A stretch of DNA of 64,000 bases from Oscillospiraceae bacterium (lineage in GTDB: Bacteria; Bacillota; Clostridia; Oscillospirales; Ruminococcaceae): assembly GCA_016281125.1 (NCBI GenBank), contig JAEEIA010000063.1:49896-113895 (forward strand), read 5' to 3'. The translations under genes were made by a program, and so were the position numbers. Below the pieces are notes generated by a model that was not told the origin of the DNA, searched no databases, and was given only the letters and a program-made list of their open reading frames with translations. Below, piece after piece: positions 8,213 through 16,369 of the stretch (the stretch's first letter is position 1; every line of letters begins with the position of its first letter).

Positions 8213-9127
8213 ATGAAACAATACATGATAATTCTGCTGACGGGTGCGTTTCTGTTATCCGGCTGCGAAAAGCAGGAGCCTGCCGCTGTGCAGGAAGCTG
8301 TCACGACTGCCGTGACGGAAACAACGTCCTCACCCGCAGCCACAACGGCCGGGGAACTGCACACGACAGTACCGAAGACAACAGAAACCTCCGCTGTTAC
8401 GACTGTTCCGGCAACATCGGACACGGTTCCGGGAACGACAGCCACAACGGAGCGTTTAGCTGTATTCCGCCATGCATATGCGCTTTCCAACACCGCGCTG
8501 GGAACCCGTCCCGTGCCGGAGAAATATCTGGACACGGACGCGGAGAATATTCCGCGGCGCGCTGCCTCTGCGGTTTCAGAGGGCAGAGAGATGGTCGGGG
8601 ACTGCGGGAGCTGCTGTGCGGATCCGGAACGGGACTGCCTGTATATCTGCATGTACTATGGCCTGAATTATGATGACAGCGCAAAATATGACTATACGCT
8701 GTACCGGCTGGATGCGGACGGCACCGTCACGGAATGCTGTGATTTTGATTCTGTGCGCGATGTGTACAAGATGTTTGTGCTGAAAGGCCGGCTGATGCTC
8801 GCAACCTATCACGGCTTTTATTACATTGACACGGAAAGCGGCGATGTCATCACGGTTGACGAAAAAAATGAGCCGCTCGGCGGTTCTTTGCTGTGTACAA
8901 AGGAGCGGGTGTATCTGATCACGCCGAATGATGCGGCGGACGGAACCGGGCCGTTTTACCGGATGTACGATCCGGCGGCGAATACGCTGACAGAGATTAC
9001 TTCCGAGCAGATTCCGGATGAAGCGCAGACGCTGTATGAATACTCACAGAACGATGAGCCGCGGGTACGCATCAGTACCGACGGCGAGCGCGGGGGAATC
9101 CAGAACTATATTTTTGAGTGGGGATAA
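8213..9127 (+). CDS. Thr-rich lipoprotein, function unknown
   Basis: The start is the ATG at 8213, after GAGAGG, giving 304 aa; the ORF-track start at 8186 has no such support. A lipobox (LLSGC) shows lipid attachment outside the cell membrane. A Thr/Ser/Ala/Pro linker of about 60 residues follows, as in other exported proteins here. The remaining ~200 residues have blocks such as YTLYRLDADGTVTEC and GFYYIDTESGDVITV, spaced like blades of a beta-propeller, with several Cys (CGSCC). This is a description and not a family assignment. It has its own promoter and terminator. A surface sensor or binding protein is possible. Confidence 0.75.
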   Translation: MKQYMIILLTGAFLLSGCEKQEPAAVQEAVTTAVTETTSSPAATTAGELHTTVPKTTETSAVTTVPATSDTVPGTTATTERLAVFRHAYALSNTALGTRPVPEKYLDTDAENIPRRAASAVSEGREMVGDCGSCCADPERDCLYICMYYGLNYDDSAKYDYTLYRLDADGTVTECCDFDSVRDVYKMFVLKGRLMLATYHGFYYIDTESGDVITVDEKNEPLGGSLLCTKERVYLITPNDAADGTGPFYRMYDPAANTLTEITSEQIPDEAQTLYEYSQNDEPRVRISTDGERGGIQNYIFEWG

Positions 9128-9215
9128 TAAGAACCTTATTGCGATGAAAGTAATGCATTTGCTTTATTTTCATATAATGCCGGATCCCAAAGGGATTGCT
9201 TCCTTTATGAACAAG

Positions 9216-9251
9216 CAGACGCCTGAACATGTCCGTTCAGGCGTCTGTTTT
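9216..9251 (+). terminator. Intrinsic terminator after the lipoprotein gene
   Basis: A perfect 13-bp stem CAGACGCCTGAAC/GTTCAGGCGTCTG with a 6-nt loop, followed by TTTT. It lies between two converging genes and may serve both. Confidence 0.85.
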
Positions 9252-9268
9252 CTGTATATGGAATCGTT

Positions 9269-10471
9269 TTACTCAATCACGCCGTCAATCAGCAGATGAA
9301 TCCGGTTCTGGATATTGACGTCGGGCAGACCGGAATCAAAATCCAGGCTGATGATTTTTGCGCCGTATTTTCTGCACAGATTCGCATACTGCCCTCTGCC
9401 GTATATATGGCTCGGGATGCAGCGGAATGCCTGGATGCCGAGAATTCTGCGGATTCCGCTCCGGAGGCAGCCGCAGATATCCATGCTGATCAGCCAGCCG
9501 TCGCCGACACTGTCCAGCTCCGTTTTCTCCTTCCCGAACTGCTTTTTCAGCGCGGCGTAGTCCGGAAATGCGAACAGCCCCGCCCGTTTCAGCGATTTCA
9601 GCATGATCTTCTGGAAGGTGAGGATCATGGTATAGATCGCATTGTATCCGAGCCGTTCCGCGCCGTGCGCTTCTTTTTTATGACTGTCGATATAGTAAAG
9701 GAAATAGGAGGACAGTCCGTTCATAAAGGTTTCGCAGTTCTCCTGTTCCAGATACTTTACAATATCCCTGTTGCCGAAATGACAGTATCTGGTGAAAAGC
9801 TCTCCGACAATGCCGATCCGCTGCTTTTTCTCACCCGTCTGTTCGATTGCGGAAAAATCCGCAATGATTCGCCGGAACTGCCGTTTCAGCAGCAGCGGAT
9901 TCAGGTGCTGTCCTGTTCTGAAATCGGCGGAAAGCGTTTCGATCCACTTTCGCATACATCTGTCCGCTGCACCCTTCTCTTTTTCATACGGGCGGATCTG
10001 CTGGGAAAGATACAGCAGAAGATCGCCGTACTGCATGGAGAAAAATGCGCGCATAAACATGAAATACTGCATCCGGATCTTGTTGTCCTCGCCCTGCTTC
10101 ACGCTGAATGTGATGACCTTCACATCCGGGATTTTTGCTTTTTCCAGCGCTTTTTTGAGAATCTCCGTATAATTGGAGCCGAGGCAGCGGTCGCCGAATG
10201 TCGGCATCAGCAGCAGCGTGTTTTTCAGATCATACTGTCCGCTTTGCAGCGCAGCGATGATCTGACCGATGTTGATGATGCAGGGATAGCACATATCATT
10301 GTTGACGTACTGTAAGCCGGTTCCGACGATGTTATCCGCGTTTTCAAGGATGACAGGGTAGTATTCCTCAGAGCAGAACGCGTATTTCAGAAGCGGAAAA
10401 TGGTGATCGAACATGGCTGGGATGAGGAGTGTTTTTTGTCCGGGAACCTGCTGTTCACTGATCTGATACAT
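9269..10471 (-). CDS. Stand-alone activase-related protein (DUF2229 / 2-hydroxyacyl-CoA dehydratase-activase tail)
   Basis: 400 aa, start ATG with AGGAG upstream. Blocks such as GLQYVNNDMCYPCIINIGQ, IGIVGELFTRYCHFGN and the closing pattern SHIYGRGQ...ISLDFDSG...NRIHLLI match the C-terminal part of the large proteins annotated as acyl-CoA dehydratase activase-related (DUF2229). There the N-terminal ASKHA-type ATPase comes first; here it is absent, so this is the tail module alone. Cys residues in CYPC, CGC and RCIPSH could bind an Fe-S cluster; this is inference from the family. It has no dehydratase partner nearby. It follows the tRNA terminator on the same strand and shows no clear promoter of its own. 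Confidence 0.7.
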   Translation of the reverse strand: MYQISEQQVPGQKTLLIPAMFDHHFPLLKYAFCSEEYYPVILENADNIVGTGLQYVNNDMCYPCIINIGQIIAALQSGQYDLKNTLLLMPTFGDRCLGSNYTEILKKALEKAKIPDVKVITFSVKQGEDNKIRMQYFMFMRAFFSMQYGDLLLYLSQQIRPYEKEKGAADRCMRKWIETLSADFRTGQHLNPLLLKRQFRRIIADFSAIEQTGEKKQRIGIVGELFTRYCHFGNRDIVKYLEQENCETFMNGLSSYFLYYIDSHKKEAHGAERLGYNAIYTMILTFQKIMLKSLKRAGLFAFPDYAALKKQFGKEKTELDSVGDGWLISMDICGCLRSGIRRILGIQAFRCIPSHIYGRGQYANLCRKYGAKIISLDFDSGLPDVNIQNRIHLLIDGVIE

Positions 10472-10513
10472 AAGGATATCTCCTAAGCAGCGATTGCGGA
10501 TATGTCCGGATAT

Positions 10514-10546
10514 GAAAAAAGCACCCTAAGAAACTGTTAGGGTGCT
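10514..10546 (-). terminator. Terminator of the tRNA operon
   Basis: On the minus strand AGCACCCTAA pairs with TTAGGGTGCT and is followed by TTTTTTCATA (complement of 10511-10520). It sits just after tRNA-Tyr. Confidence 0.9.
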
Positions 10547-10551
10547 TGGTA

Positions 10552-10637
10552 TGGTGGGAGAGGGTGGATTCGAACCACCGAAGTTAAAGAACAACAGATT
10601 TACAGTCTGCCCCCTTTGGCCACTCGGGAACTCTCCC
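10552..10637 (-). tRNA. tRNA-Tyr (anticodon GTA)
   Basis: A class II tRNA with a long variable arm. Acceptor arm GGGAGAG pairs with CTCTCCC, followed by discriminator A and an encoded CCA. The anticodon stem CAGAC with loop TGTAAAT gives GTA, read as Tyr. The TTCGAAT T-loop is present. Confidence 0.95.
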
Positions 10638-10645
10638 ATATGAAA

Positions 10646-10718
10646 AGCTGGTGGACGGACTTGAACCCCCGACCTGCTGATTACAAATCAGCTGCTCTAC
10701 CAACTGAGCTACACCAGC
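10646..10718 (-). tRNA. tRNA-Thr (anticodon TGT)
   Basis: Acceptor stem GCTGGTG/CACCAGC, D-arm TAGCTCAGTTGGTAGAGC, anticodon arm CTGAT-TTTGTAA-ATCAG giving TGT (Thr) and T-loop GTTCAAG. Unlike its neighbour, the CCA end is not encoded. The tRNA-Tyr gene follows 8 nt downstream on the same transcript. Confidence 0.95.
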
Positions 10719-10756
10719 ATGTGCAGTCGTTCGCGTCCCTCGCGGTCAGCTTGTTT

Positions 10757-10785
10757 ATTATAGCACAGCGGTGCATGAAAGTCAA
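10757..10785 (-). promoter_or_regulatory. Promoter of the tRNA-Thr/tRNA-Tyr operon
   Basis: On the minus strand TTGACT, a 17-bp spacer, then TATAAT (complement of 10757-10762), about 40 nt before the tRNA-Thr 5' end. Near-consensus, as expected for a stable RNA. Confidence 0.85.
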
Positions 10786-10870
10786 GCGTTTTTTGCAAAA
10801 TATCCAAAAACTGTCAAAATAGACAAATATTCACAAGGTTTTTCAGAACATTCGCAAAATCGGTGCATGA

Positions 10871-11695
10871 TCAAAAAGGTCGTATCTGCGCGGCATCTGC
10901 TGTAAAAGAAGCTGCGGGCTCAGCAGCGTGAAGCTCCAGTCCGGAGAACGCGCTGCTCCGCTGCGGCAGCTGATGCCGCCATGCACGTTCACACCGCAGC
11001 TGCTCAGCCGCGAGCAGTGCAGGCAGCGCGGCCATCGCCGTGAACGGCAGCAGAAGAAACGGCAGCGTACAGATCCGCATCCGCAGGATGCCGGCAGACT
11101 GTCCGCGGCTCAGCCGGAATGCCGCCCGCAGGATCCGCGCCGCAGATTCATGCGGCAGCTTGAGCAGACAGTACGGGAGCGCTGCCGAAACCGCAGTGAT
11201 CCGCAGCGGGAGCAGCGCCGCAGCCGCGGCCAGAAATCCGAGATGCAGCACGGTCAGAAGCGTGAGCAGGCCCTCGCCGTGCAGCGGCATTGTCAGCCAG
11301 ATGCTCTTGGCGGCTGCATAGAGCAGGCACATCGGCAGCACGGAACCGATCAGCAGTCCCGCTGTCATCAGCCGCAGCAGGAGCGCCTTGCCCCACAGCC
11401 ACAGACTGCTGCTGCAAGCCAGAAATCCGAGGTCGTTCTCATTGAGCGTTCCGCAAAGCCTGCCGATCTGCCAGTCCGTCTGGAACCGCAGGGGCGTCAG
11501 CGCGGCGGCGGCGGTCAGCAGCGCGCCGGTCAGATACCACGGACGCAGTGCAGGGATTTCCCGTACGGCCTGCGAAGTCAGCTGCCCAGCAATCAGGCAG
11601 AGCGCCGCGGTCAGATACCGTCCCGCGCCGAGTACGGCTGCACTGCGGCGGTACGGCCGGAGCCGGCGGCAGGCCTCATGCCGCAGCCGCTTCAT
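10871..11695 (-). CDS. Leu/Ala-rich integral membrane protein, function unknown
   Basis: 274 aa with an Arg-rich N-terminus (MKRLRHEACRRLRPYRRSA) and about five or six hydrophobic segments. Its ATG overlaps the stop of the BofC-like gene by 4 nt (ATGA), so the two are translated together. I do not recognise a family. A cytoplasmic-side loop near 170-205 (KLPHESAARILRAAFRLSRGQSAGIL) resembles loops seen in uncharacterised DUF975-like membrane proteins, but this is weak. It is extremely rich in Leu and Ala. No promoter of its own is seen. Confidence 0.7.
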   Translation of the reverse strand: MKRLRHEACRRLRPYRRSAAVLGAGRYLTAALCLIAGQLTSQAVREIPALRPWYLTGALLTAAAALTPLRFQTDWQIGRLCGTLNENDLGFLACSSSLWLWGKALLLRLMTAGLLIGSVLPMCLLYAAAKSIWLTMPLHGEGLLTLLTVLHLGFLAAAAALLPLRITAVSAALPYCLLKLPHESAARILRAAFRLSRGQSAGILRMRICTLPFLLLPFTAMAALPALLAAEQLRCERAWRHQLPQRSSAFSGLELHAAEPAASFTADAAQIRPF

Positions 11696-12072
11696 GAGAT
11701 ATAATCCTCCAGTACCTGCCGGAGCTCCTGCGCATTGTTCACGCGCATCCCGTATTCCAGCAGTATGCGGTCATAGTCCGGCAGCCAGCCCGCGGGCAGC
11801 TCGTATTCCGCCTCCGGTGTCCGGCTTCCCTCCCTGAAAATACGCAGCAGGCTCCCGTCCAGCTTGATCAGGTACGCCGTATTCTCAGCGTCCTTTGCAG
11901 CGGCCTCTGCCGCCTCCCGCAGGGTGCCGGGATCTGCCGCCGCGTGCATCTGCTGCGCCGGGGCTTCTATCGGCGTCATCAGCTCCGGCAGACTGCGCAG
12001 CCCTGCGAATATTGCTGTTGCGATCGCAACGATCGCTGCCGTTCCCGCCCAGATTGCTCTGTATCCGGTCAT
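11692..12072 (-). CDS. BofC C-terminal-domain-like membrane-anchored protein
   Basis: The ATG at 12072 fits a GAAAGGA box; 126 aa. One membrane segment (about 7-24), then a linker, then about 65 residues whose pattern AYLIKLDGSLLRIFREGS...WLPDYDRILLEYGMRV...LRQVLEDYIS matches the BofC C-terminal domain found in many Clostridia. In Bacillus BofC restrains a forespore signalling protease; short single-pass clostridial relatives are of unknown function. The domain would face outward. It forms an operon with the overlapping membrane protein gene, and is divergent from the PBP gene. Confidence 0.7.
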   Translation of the reverse strand: MTGYRAIWAGTAAIVAIATAIFAGLRSLPELMTPIEAPAQQMHAAADPGTLREAAEAAAKDAENTAYLIKLDGSLLRIFREGSRTPEAEYELPAGWLPDYDRILLEYGMRVNNAQELRQVLEDYIS

Positions 12073-12182
12073 ATCGTTCGCCGTCCTTTCGTGATTTCTT
12101 ACGGATCTATCGTCATTATGCTGTATTTTTTCCGGATTTATTCGGAAAGCAATAAAAAAATATGAAAAAATTATGAAAGTGC

Positions 12183-12211
12183 TTAACATGCGGCGCTTTT
12201 TGTGCTATAAT
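12183..12211 (+). promoter_or_regulatory. Promoter of the penicillin-binding protein gene
   Basis: TTAACA at 12183-12188, a 17-bp spacer, TATAAT at 12206-12211. It leaves a leader of about 105 nt before the ATG at 12324. Confidence 0.7.
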
Positions 12212-12323
12212 ATAGCATGTACGATTATTGGTTTTCGCGCATCGTGCCGGAACGCTCCGGCGGGCGGTGCGGGATGTATCGGCGGCAGCACCGAAGCTGC
12301 CGTATCCGAAAGGAGATTTGTTC

Positions 12324-14753
12324 ATGAGTGAAGCAAACCGTCGTCCTTCTTCCAGGCGGAAGGGCAGCTCCGGCAAGAGCCATAAGAAGAAGGCTTACCG
12401 CAAGCCGCTGATTCTGCGGTTCCTGAGCGGCACGGGGACGGTCATCCTGACCACGTTCCTGTCGTTCTTCCTGCTGTTCGCGGTCACCGGTACCATCTGT
12501 GCGATTGCCGCGGCGATCTACATTACGAATTACATGGACGATACGCAGAAGGTCAGTATCGGCGAGCTGGCGACCAGCTATCAGACGAATGTCTATGAAT
12601 GGGACAAGAGTCTGGATGACTGGGTTGTGACGTACAGCGTGCAGGCCGAGCTCCAGCGCATTCCGATTACGCTGGACAAGGTGCCGCAGTATACGCGCGA
12701 CGCATTTGTCTGTGCCGAGGATGAGCGTTTCTATTCGCATGAGGGCGTGGACTTCAAGCGTACCGCTGCATCCTTTGCAAATATGGTGCTGCACTTCTGG
12801 AATTCCGAGCAGGGCGGTTCCACGATCACGCAGCAGCTGGTCAAGAACATCACACAGGATAACGACAAGAGCCCGCAGCGTAAGATCCGTGAGATCAAGC
12901 GTGCGATGCGTCTGGAAAAGGACTATTCCAAGGACGAGATCCTGGAGGCTTACCTGAACTACATCGGCTTCGGCGGTGCAGCGAACGGCATCGAAATGGC
13001 CGCACGAAAGTATTTCGGCAAGCACACCGAGGAGCTGACCATCGCGGAATCCGCATGTCTGGCTGCGATCCCGCAGAGCCCGGAGCAGAACAACCCGTTT
13101 GCGGGCAAAAACACCACGGAAAGGAATCCCGTGACTGATACCTACTATTATACGGATACGTTCATCAACACCGGACGTGATGCCAACCGTACCCGTATGG
13201 AGTATATCTTAGGGCAGATGTACAGCAACGGTGCGATTACCTTTGACGAGTATCAGGAAGCACTGAACGAGCATCTGGTCTTTACCGATACCGATGAATT
13301 CAAGCTGGCACATCCGGAAAAGCTCCGCGATGACGGTTCTGTTTCCCTGATGGACGGCGAGGAGCAGAAGAGCACGACGTGGGTCATCGACGAGGTGCTG
13401 AACGAGTTTGCGCAGATCCTCATGGACGAGCGCGGCATTTCCAAGGACCGTGCAATGCAGCGCATCAACAACGGCGGTTATCAGATCTACACGACGGTTG
13501 ACCGCGAAATGCAGGCTTATATCGAAGATAAGTATTCCGATCTGGACAACCTGCTTGCAGGTATGACGAACAAGAAGGCGACGACCTTCTACCGCGACCT
13601 GGACGGCGACGGCGAGTATACTGATGAGGAGAATCTGACGCTTCAGTCCGGCTTCACCGCAATCGACTACCGCGGCAGAGTGCTCTGTACGGTCGGCGGC
13701 GTCGGTCAGAAGGTCGGCTCCCTCGGCACCAGCTTTGCCTCCACCGAGCCGCAGCAGCCGGGTTCCGCAATCAAGCCGGTCACGGCATACGGCTTTGCGC
13801 TGGACAAGGACTATATCACCTGGGGTACGCATGTGCTCGACTATCCGCCGATTGAAATGGACGATCCCAAGCATCCGGGACAGAAGAAGCTCTGGCCGAC
13901 CAACTATGCGGATACCAACGATACGACGGTTTACACAAACCAGAAAATCGACATCTACTATGCACTCCAGGTTTCCAAGAACACCATTCCGGCGCTGATC
14001 TGCAAGCGCTACGGCGTGGAAAACGTGTTCAACTTTGCAACGCAGACGCTTGGCCTCCAGCTCCGTCCGCGCGACAAGGACTACGCACCGCTCTCCGTGG
14101 GCGCTCTGGATCACGGCGTTACGGTCAAGAACCTGGCCAATGCCTACATGGTTTACGGCAGCGGCGGCATGTATTCCCCGGCGCATATCATCGAAAAGAT
14201 CACGACGACCGACGGTCAGGAAATGGATCTGCCGGGCAGCGTCTACAACCGCGTCATTTCCGAGGAAACCGCGTTTGTCATGAACAAGATGCTCCAGAAC
14301 GTCGTGCAGAACGGTACCGGTACCTCCGGTCAGATCATCAAGAACGGCAAGTTCCTCCCGATCGCCGGCAAGACGGGCACCACCTCCGACTGGTATGACC
14401 TGACCTTCGTCGGTCTGAACCCGCATTTCGTCAGCGCAATCTGGATCGGCTATTCCAAGAACAAGACGATTCAGAACCACTTTGCAATCAAGTCGCCGCT
14501 GCTCTGGAAGAACGTCATCGGCGAATGGATCCAGCAGCATTACGACGACGAGGACTTTGAAAAGGACTTCCCGACGCCGCCGGAAGGCACCGTGAAAACC
14601 GGACAGGTCTGCGCACAGACCGGTAAGATGGCAGGCGCTGCGTGCCCGAAGGAGCAGCTGATGGGCTACTGGAAGGCATCGAATGCTCCGTACTGCGACA
14701 ACCGTGAAATGGGACTCGGCTACAACGTCTACGAAGAATATGCAGACGAGTAA
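12324..14753 (+). CDS. Class A penicillin-binding protein (PBP1a-like, GT51 + transpeptidase)
   Basis: The ATG at 12324 follows AAAGGAG, unlike the ORF-track start; 809 aa. Basic cytoplasmic tail, one membrane segment (about 28-60), GT51 glycosyltransferase with EDERFYSHEGVD, QGGSTITQQLVKN and KIREIKRAMRLEKDYSKDEI, then a transpeptidase with the SxxK serine in PGSAIKP, SKN, and KTGTTSDW. It polymerises glycan strands and crosslinks peptides of peptidoglycan on the outer face of the membrane. The C-terminal end has a Cys-containing loop (VCAQTGKMAGAACP), usual for clostridial relatives. The next gene begins 14 nt before its stop, so they are probably co-transcribed. Confidence 0.95.
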   Translation: MSEANRRPSSRRKGSSGKSHKKKAYRKPLILRFLSGTGTVILTTFLSFFLLFAVTGTICAIAAAIYITNYMDDTQKVSIGELATSYQTNVYEWDKSLDDWVVTYSVQAELQRIPITLDKVPQYTRDAFVCAEDERFYSHEGVDFKRTAASFANMVLHFWNSEQGGSTITQQLVKNITQDNDKSPQRKIREIKRAMRLEKDYSKDEILEAYLNYIGFGGAANGIEMAARKYFGKHTEELTIAESACLAAIPQSPEQNNPFAGKNTTERNPVTDTYYYTDTFINTGRDANRTRMEYILGQMYSNGAITFDEYQEALNEHLVFTDTDEFKLAHPEKLRDDGSVSLMDGEEQKSTTWVIDEVLNEFAQILMDERGISKDRAMQRINNGGYQIYTTVDREMQAYIEDKYSDLDNLLAGMTNKKATTFYRDLDGDGEYTDEENLTLQSGFTAIDYRGRVLCTVGGVGQKVGSLGTSFASTEPQQPGSAIKPVTAYGFALDKDYITWGTHVLDYPPIEMDDPKHPGQKKLWPTNYADTNDTTVYTNQKIDIYYALQVSKNTIPALICKRYGVENVFNFATQTLGLQLRPRDKDYAPLSVGALDHGVTVKNLANAYMVYGSGGMYSPAHIIEKITTTDGQEMDLPGSVYNRVISEETAFVMNKMLQNVVQNGTGTSGQIIKNGKFLPIAGKTGTTSDWYDLTFVGLNPHFVSAIWIGYSKNKTIQNHFAIKSPLLWKNVIGEWIQQHYDDEDFEKDFPTPPEGTVKTGQVCAQTGKMAGAACPKEQLMGYWKASNAPYCDNREMGLGYNVYEEYADE

Positions 14754-16353
14754 ACCGGCACCGAACAGAACGAGCCGGATTTTATCCCGAAAATGGTATC
14801 TGTATCTCACCGAGTTCTTCTCCGGCATGGCTGTCATGGCGGCAGAGCTCGGTGCGAGCAGATTACTGGCACCGTATTTCAGCTCCTCGCAGATTGTGTG
14901 GACTATTATAATAGGTACGATCATGATTGCGATGGCGCTGGGCAATCTGTACGGCGGCCGTTCGGCGGACAGGCACCCCGATCCGGACAGACTGTACGGA
15001 CGGCTGCTGGTTGCGGCCGTCTGGATCGCGGCGATTCCGTTCCTCGGAAAAATGGTGATCGTCGGCGTTTCGGCGCTGCTGGTTGTGACAGTCAGCACGA
15101 ATTTCCTGATTTGGGCGGCATTTCTCTCCTGCATGATCGTGTTTGTCTATCCGCTGTTTCTGCTCGGAACCGTGACGCCCTCGCTGGTGAAATACACGGT
15201 GAGCAGCCTGGATGACAGCGGCAGAACCGTCGGCGCGCTGGGCGCCGCGAATACGGTCGGCAGCATTATCGGTACGTTCATTCCGACCTTTGTTTCGATT
15301 CCGGCCGTCGGCACGGCAGCGACCTTTGTTATCTTTTCCGGTATTCTTCTGCTGCTCGGCGCTGTGTATTTTCTCGCAGAGCGGCGCGGCACGGTGAAGG
15401 TGATTGTTTCGGTGCTGCTGTTTGCGGGCGTATCCGCGGCGGCGCTGTCGCTGGGATTTGCGTTCTGGGAGAAGAACCTGACGCTGGAGGACGAATCCGT
15501 TTACAATTATTTGCAGGTGAAAGAGGATGACCGTCGTGTCATCCTCTCGACAAATGTGCTGTTCGGCGTGCAGTCCGTTTATGTGAAGGACGGCTCGCTG
15601 ACAGGACTGTATTATGACTACGCGCTTGCGGCGCCGATGATGACGCCGGAACCCGCGCAGGATCTGCTGATCCTCGGCATGGGCACCGGCACCTATGCGA
15701 CGCAGTGCGGAAAGTATTTCCCGCAGATGCACGCAGAGGGTGTCGAGATTGACGGGAAGATCACAGACCTTGCGCGGGATTATTTTTCGCTGGATCCCGC
15801 GGTTCCGGTCACGACCTACGACGGGCGGGCGTATCTGGCGGGCACCGACCGGCAATATGACGTGATCATGGTCGATGCATATCAGGACATCACGATCCCG
15901 TTTCAGATGTCCACGCGGGAGTTTTTTACGATGGTGCGGTCACATCTGAAGCCGCACGGCGTCATGATTGTCAATATGAACATGACCTCGGATGCGGCAG
16001 ACGGCATCAACGCCTGCTTGCAGGATACGATCTGCGCCGTGTTTGACCATGTGTATACCGCGGATGTGCGCAGCAACTCCAACCGGGAGCTGTTTGCCTC
16101 GCAGGACGCGGAAATGACGGAGCGCCTTGCCGCAAATATTGCGGAATGCGAAAACGGCGCGCTCCGGGATATGCTGGCGCAGGTGCAGGAGCGGCTTGTC
16201 CGCTGTGAGGGCGGCGGCCGGATTCTGACGGATGACAGGGCGCCGGTCGAGCTGCTCGGCATGAAAACAATCGACAGCATGATCAGTGAGGAGCTTTCGT
16301 ATTACCGGGAGCGCTTTGAAAAAGACGGCATCGCCGGGATCATCGGCGGCTGA
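14740..16353 (+). CDS. Membrane spermidine-synthase-like protein (fused MFS-type and aminopropyltransferase-fold domains)
   Basis: I choose the ATG at 14740, which overlaps the PBP stop by 14 nt; no good ribosome box is visible, so coupled translation is likely. 537 aa. The N-terminal ~220 residues hold about six membrane segments, starting with LYLTEFFSGMAVMAAELGASRLLAPYF, a pattern typical of the fused-MFS/spermidine-synthase family. The C-terminal ~290 residues have the Rossmann SAM-type motif DLLILGMGTGTYATQ, an acidic VEIDGKI strand end and DVIMVDAYQD. Soluble spermidine synthases move an aminopropyl group to putrescine; what the membrane-fused forms make is not established. Confidence 0.85.
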   Translation: MQTSKPAPNRTSRILSRKWYLYLTEFFSGMAVMAAELGASRLLAPYFSSSQIVWTIIIGTIMIAMALGNLYGGRSADRHPDPDRLYGRLLVAAVWIAAIPFLGKMVIVGVSALLVVTVSTNFLIWAAFLSCMIVFVYPLFLLGTVTPSLVKYTVSSLDDSGRTVGALGAANTVGSIIGTFIPTFVSIPAVGTAATFVIFSGILLLLGAVYFLAERRGTVKVIVSVLLFAGVSAAALSLGFAFWEKNLTLEDESVYNYLQVKEDDRRVILSTNVLFGVQSVYVKDGSLTGLYYDYALAAPMMTPEPAQDLLILGMGTGTYATQCGKYFPQMHAEGVEIDGKITDLARDYFSLDPAVPVTTYDGRAYLAGTDRQYDVIMVDAYQDITIPFQMSTREFFTMVRSHLKPHGVMIVNMNMTSDAADGINACLQDTICAVFDHVYTADVRSNSNRELFASQDAEMTERLAANIAECENGALRDMLAQVQERLVRCEGGGRILTDDRAPVELLGMKTIDSMISEELSYYRERFEKDGIAGIIGG

Positions 16354-16369
16354 TGATAAGGATGAAAAC

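Noticed and set aside
13209-15134. 641-aa minus-strand ORF
   Set aside because: It is antisense to the PBP gene and the next gene, both with clear motifs.
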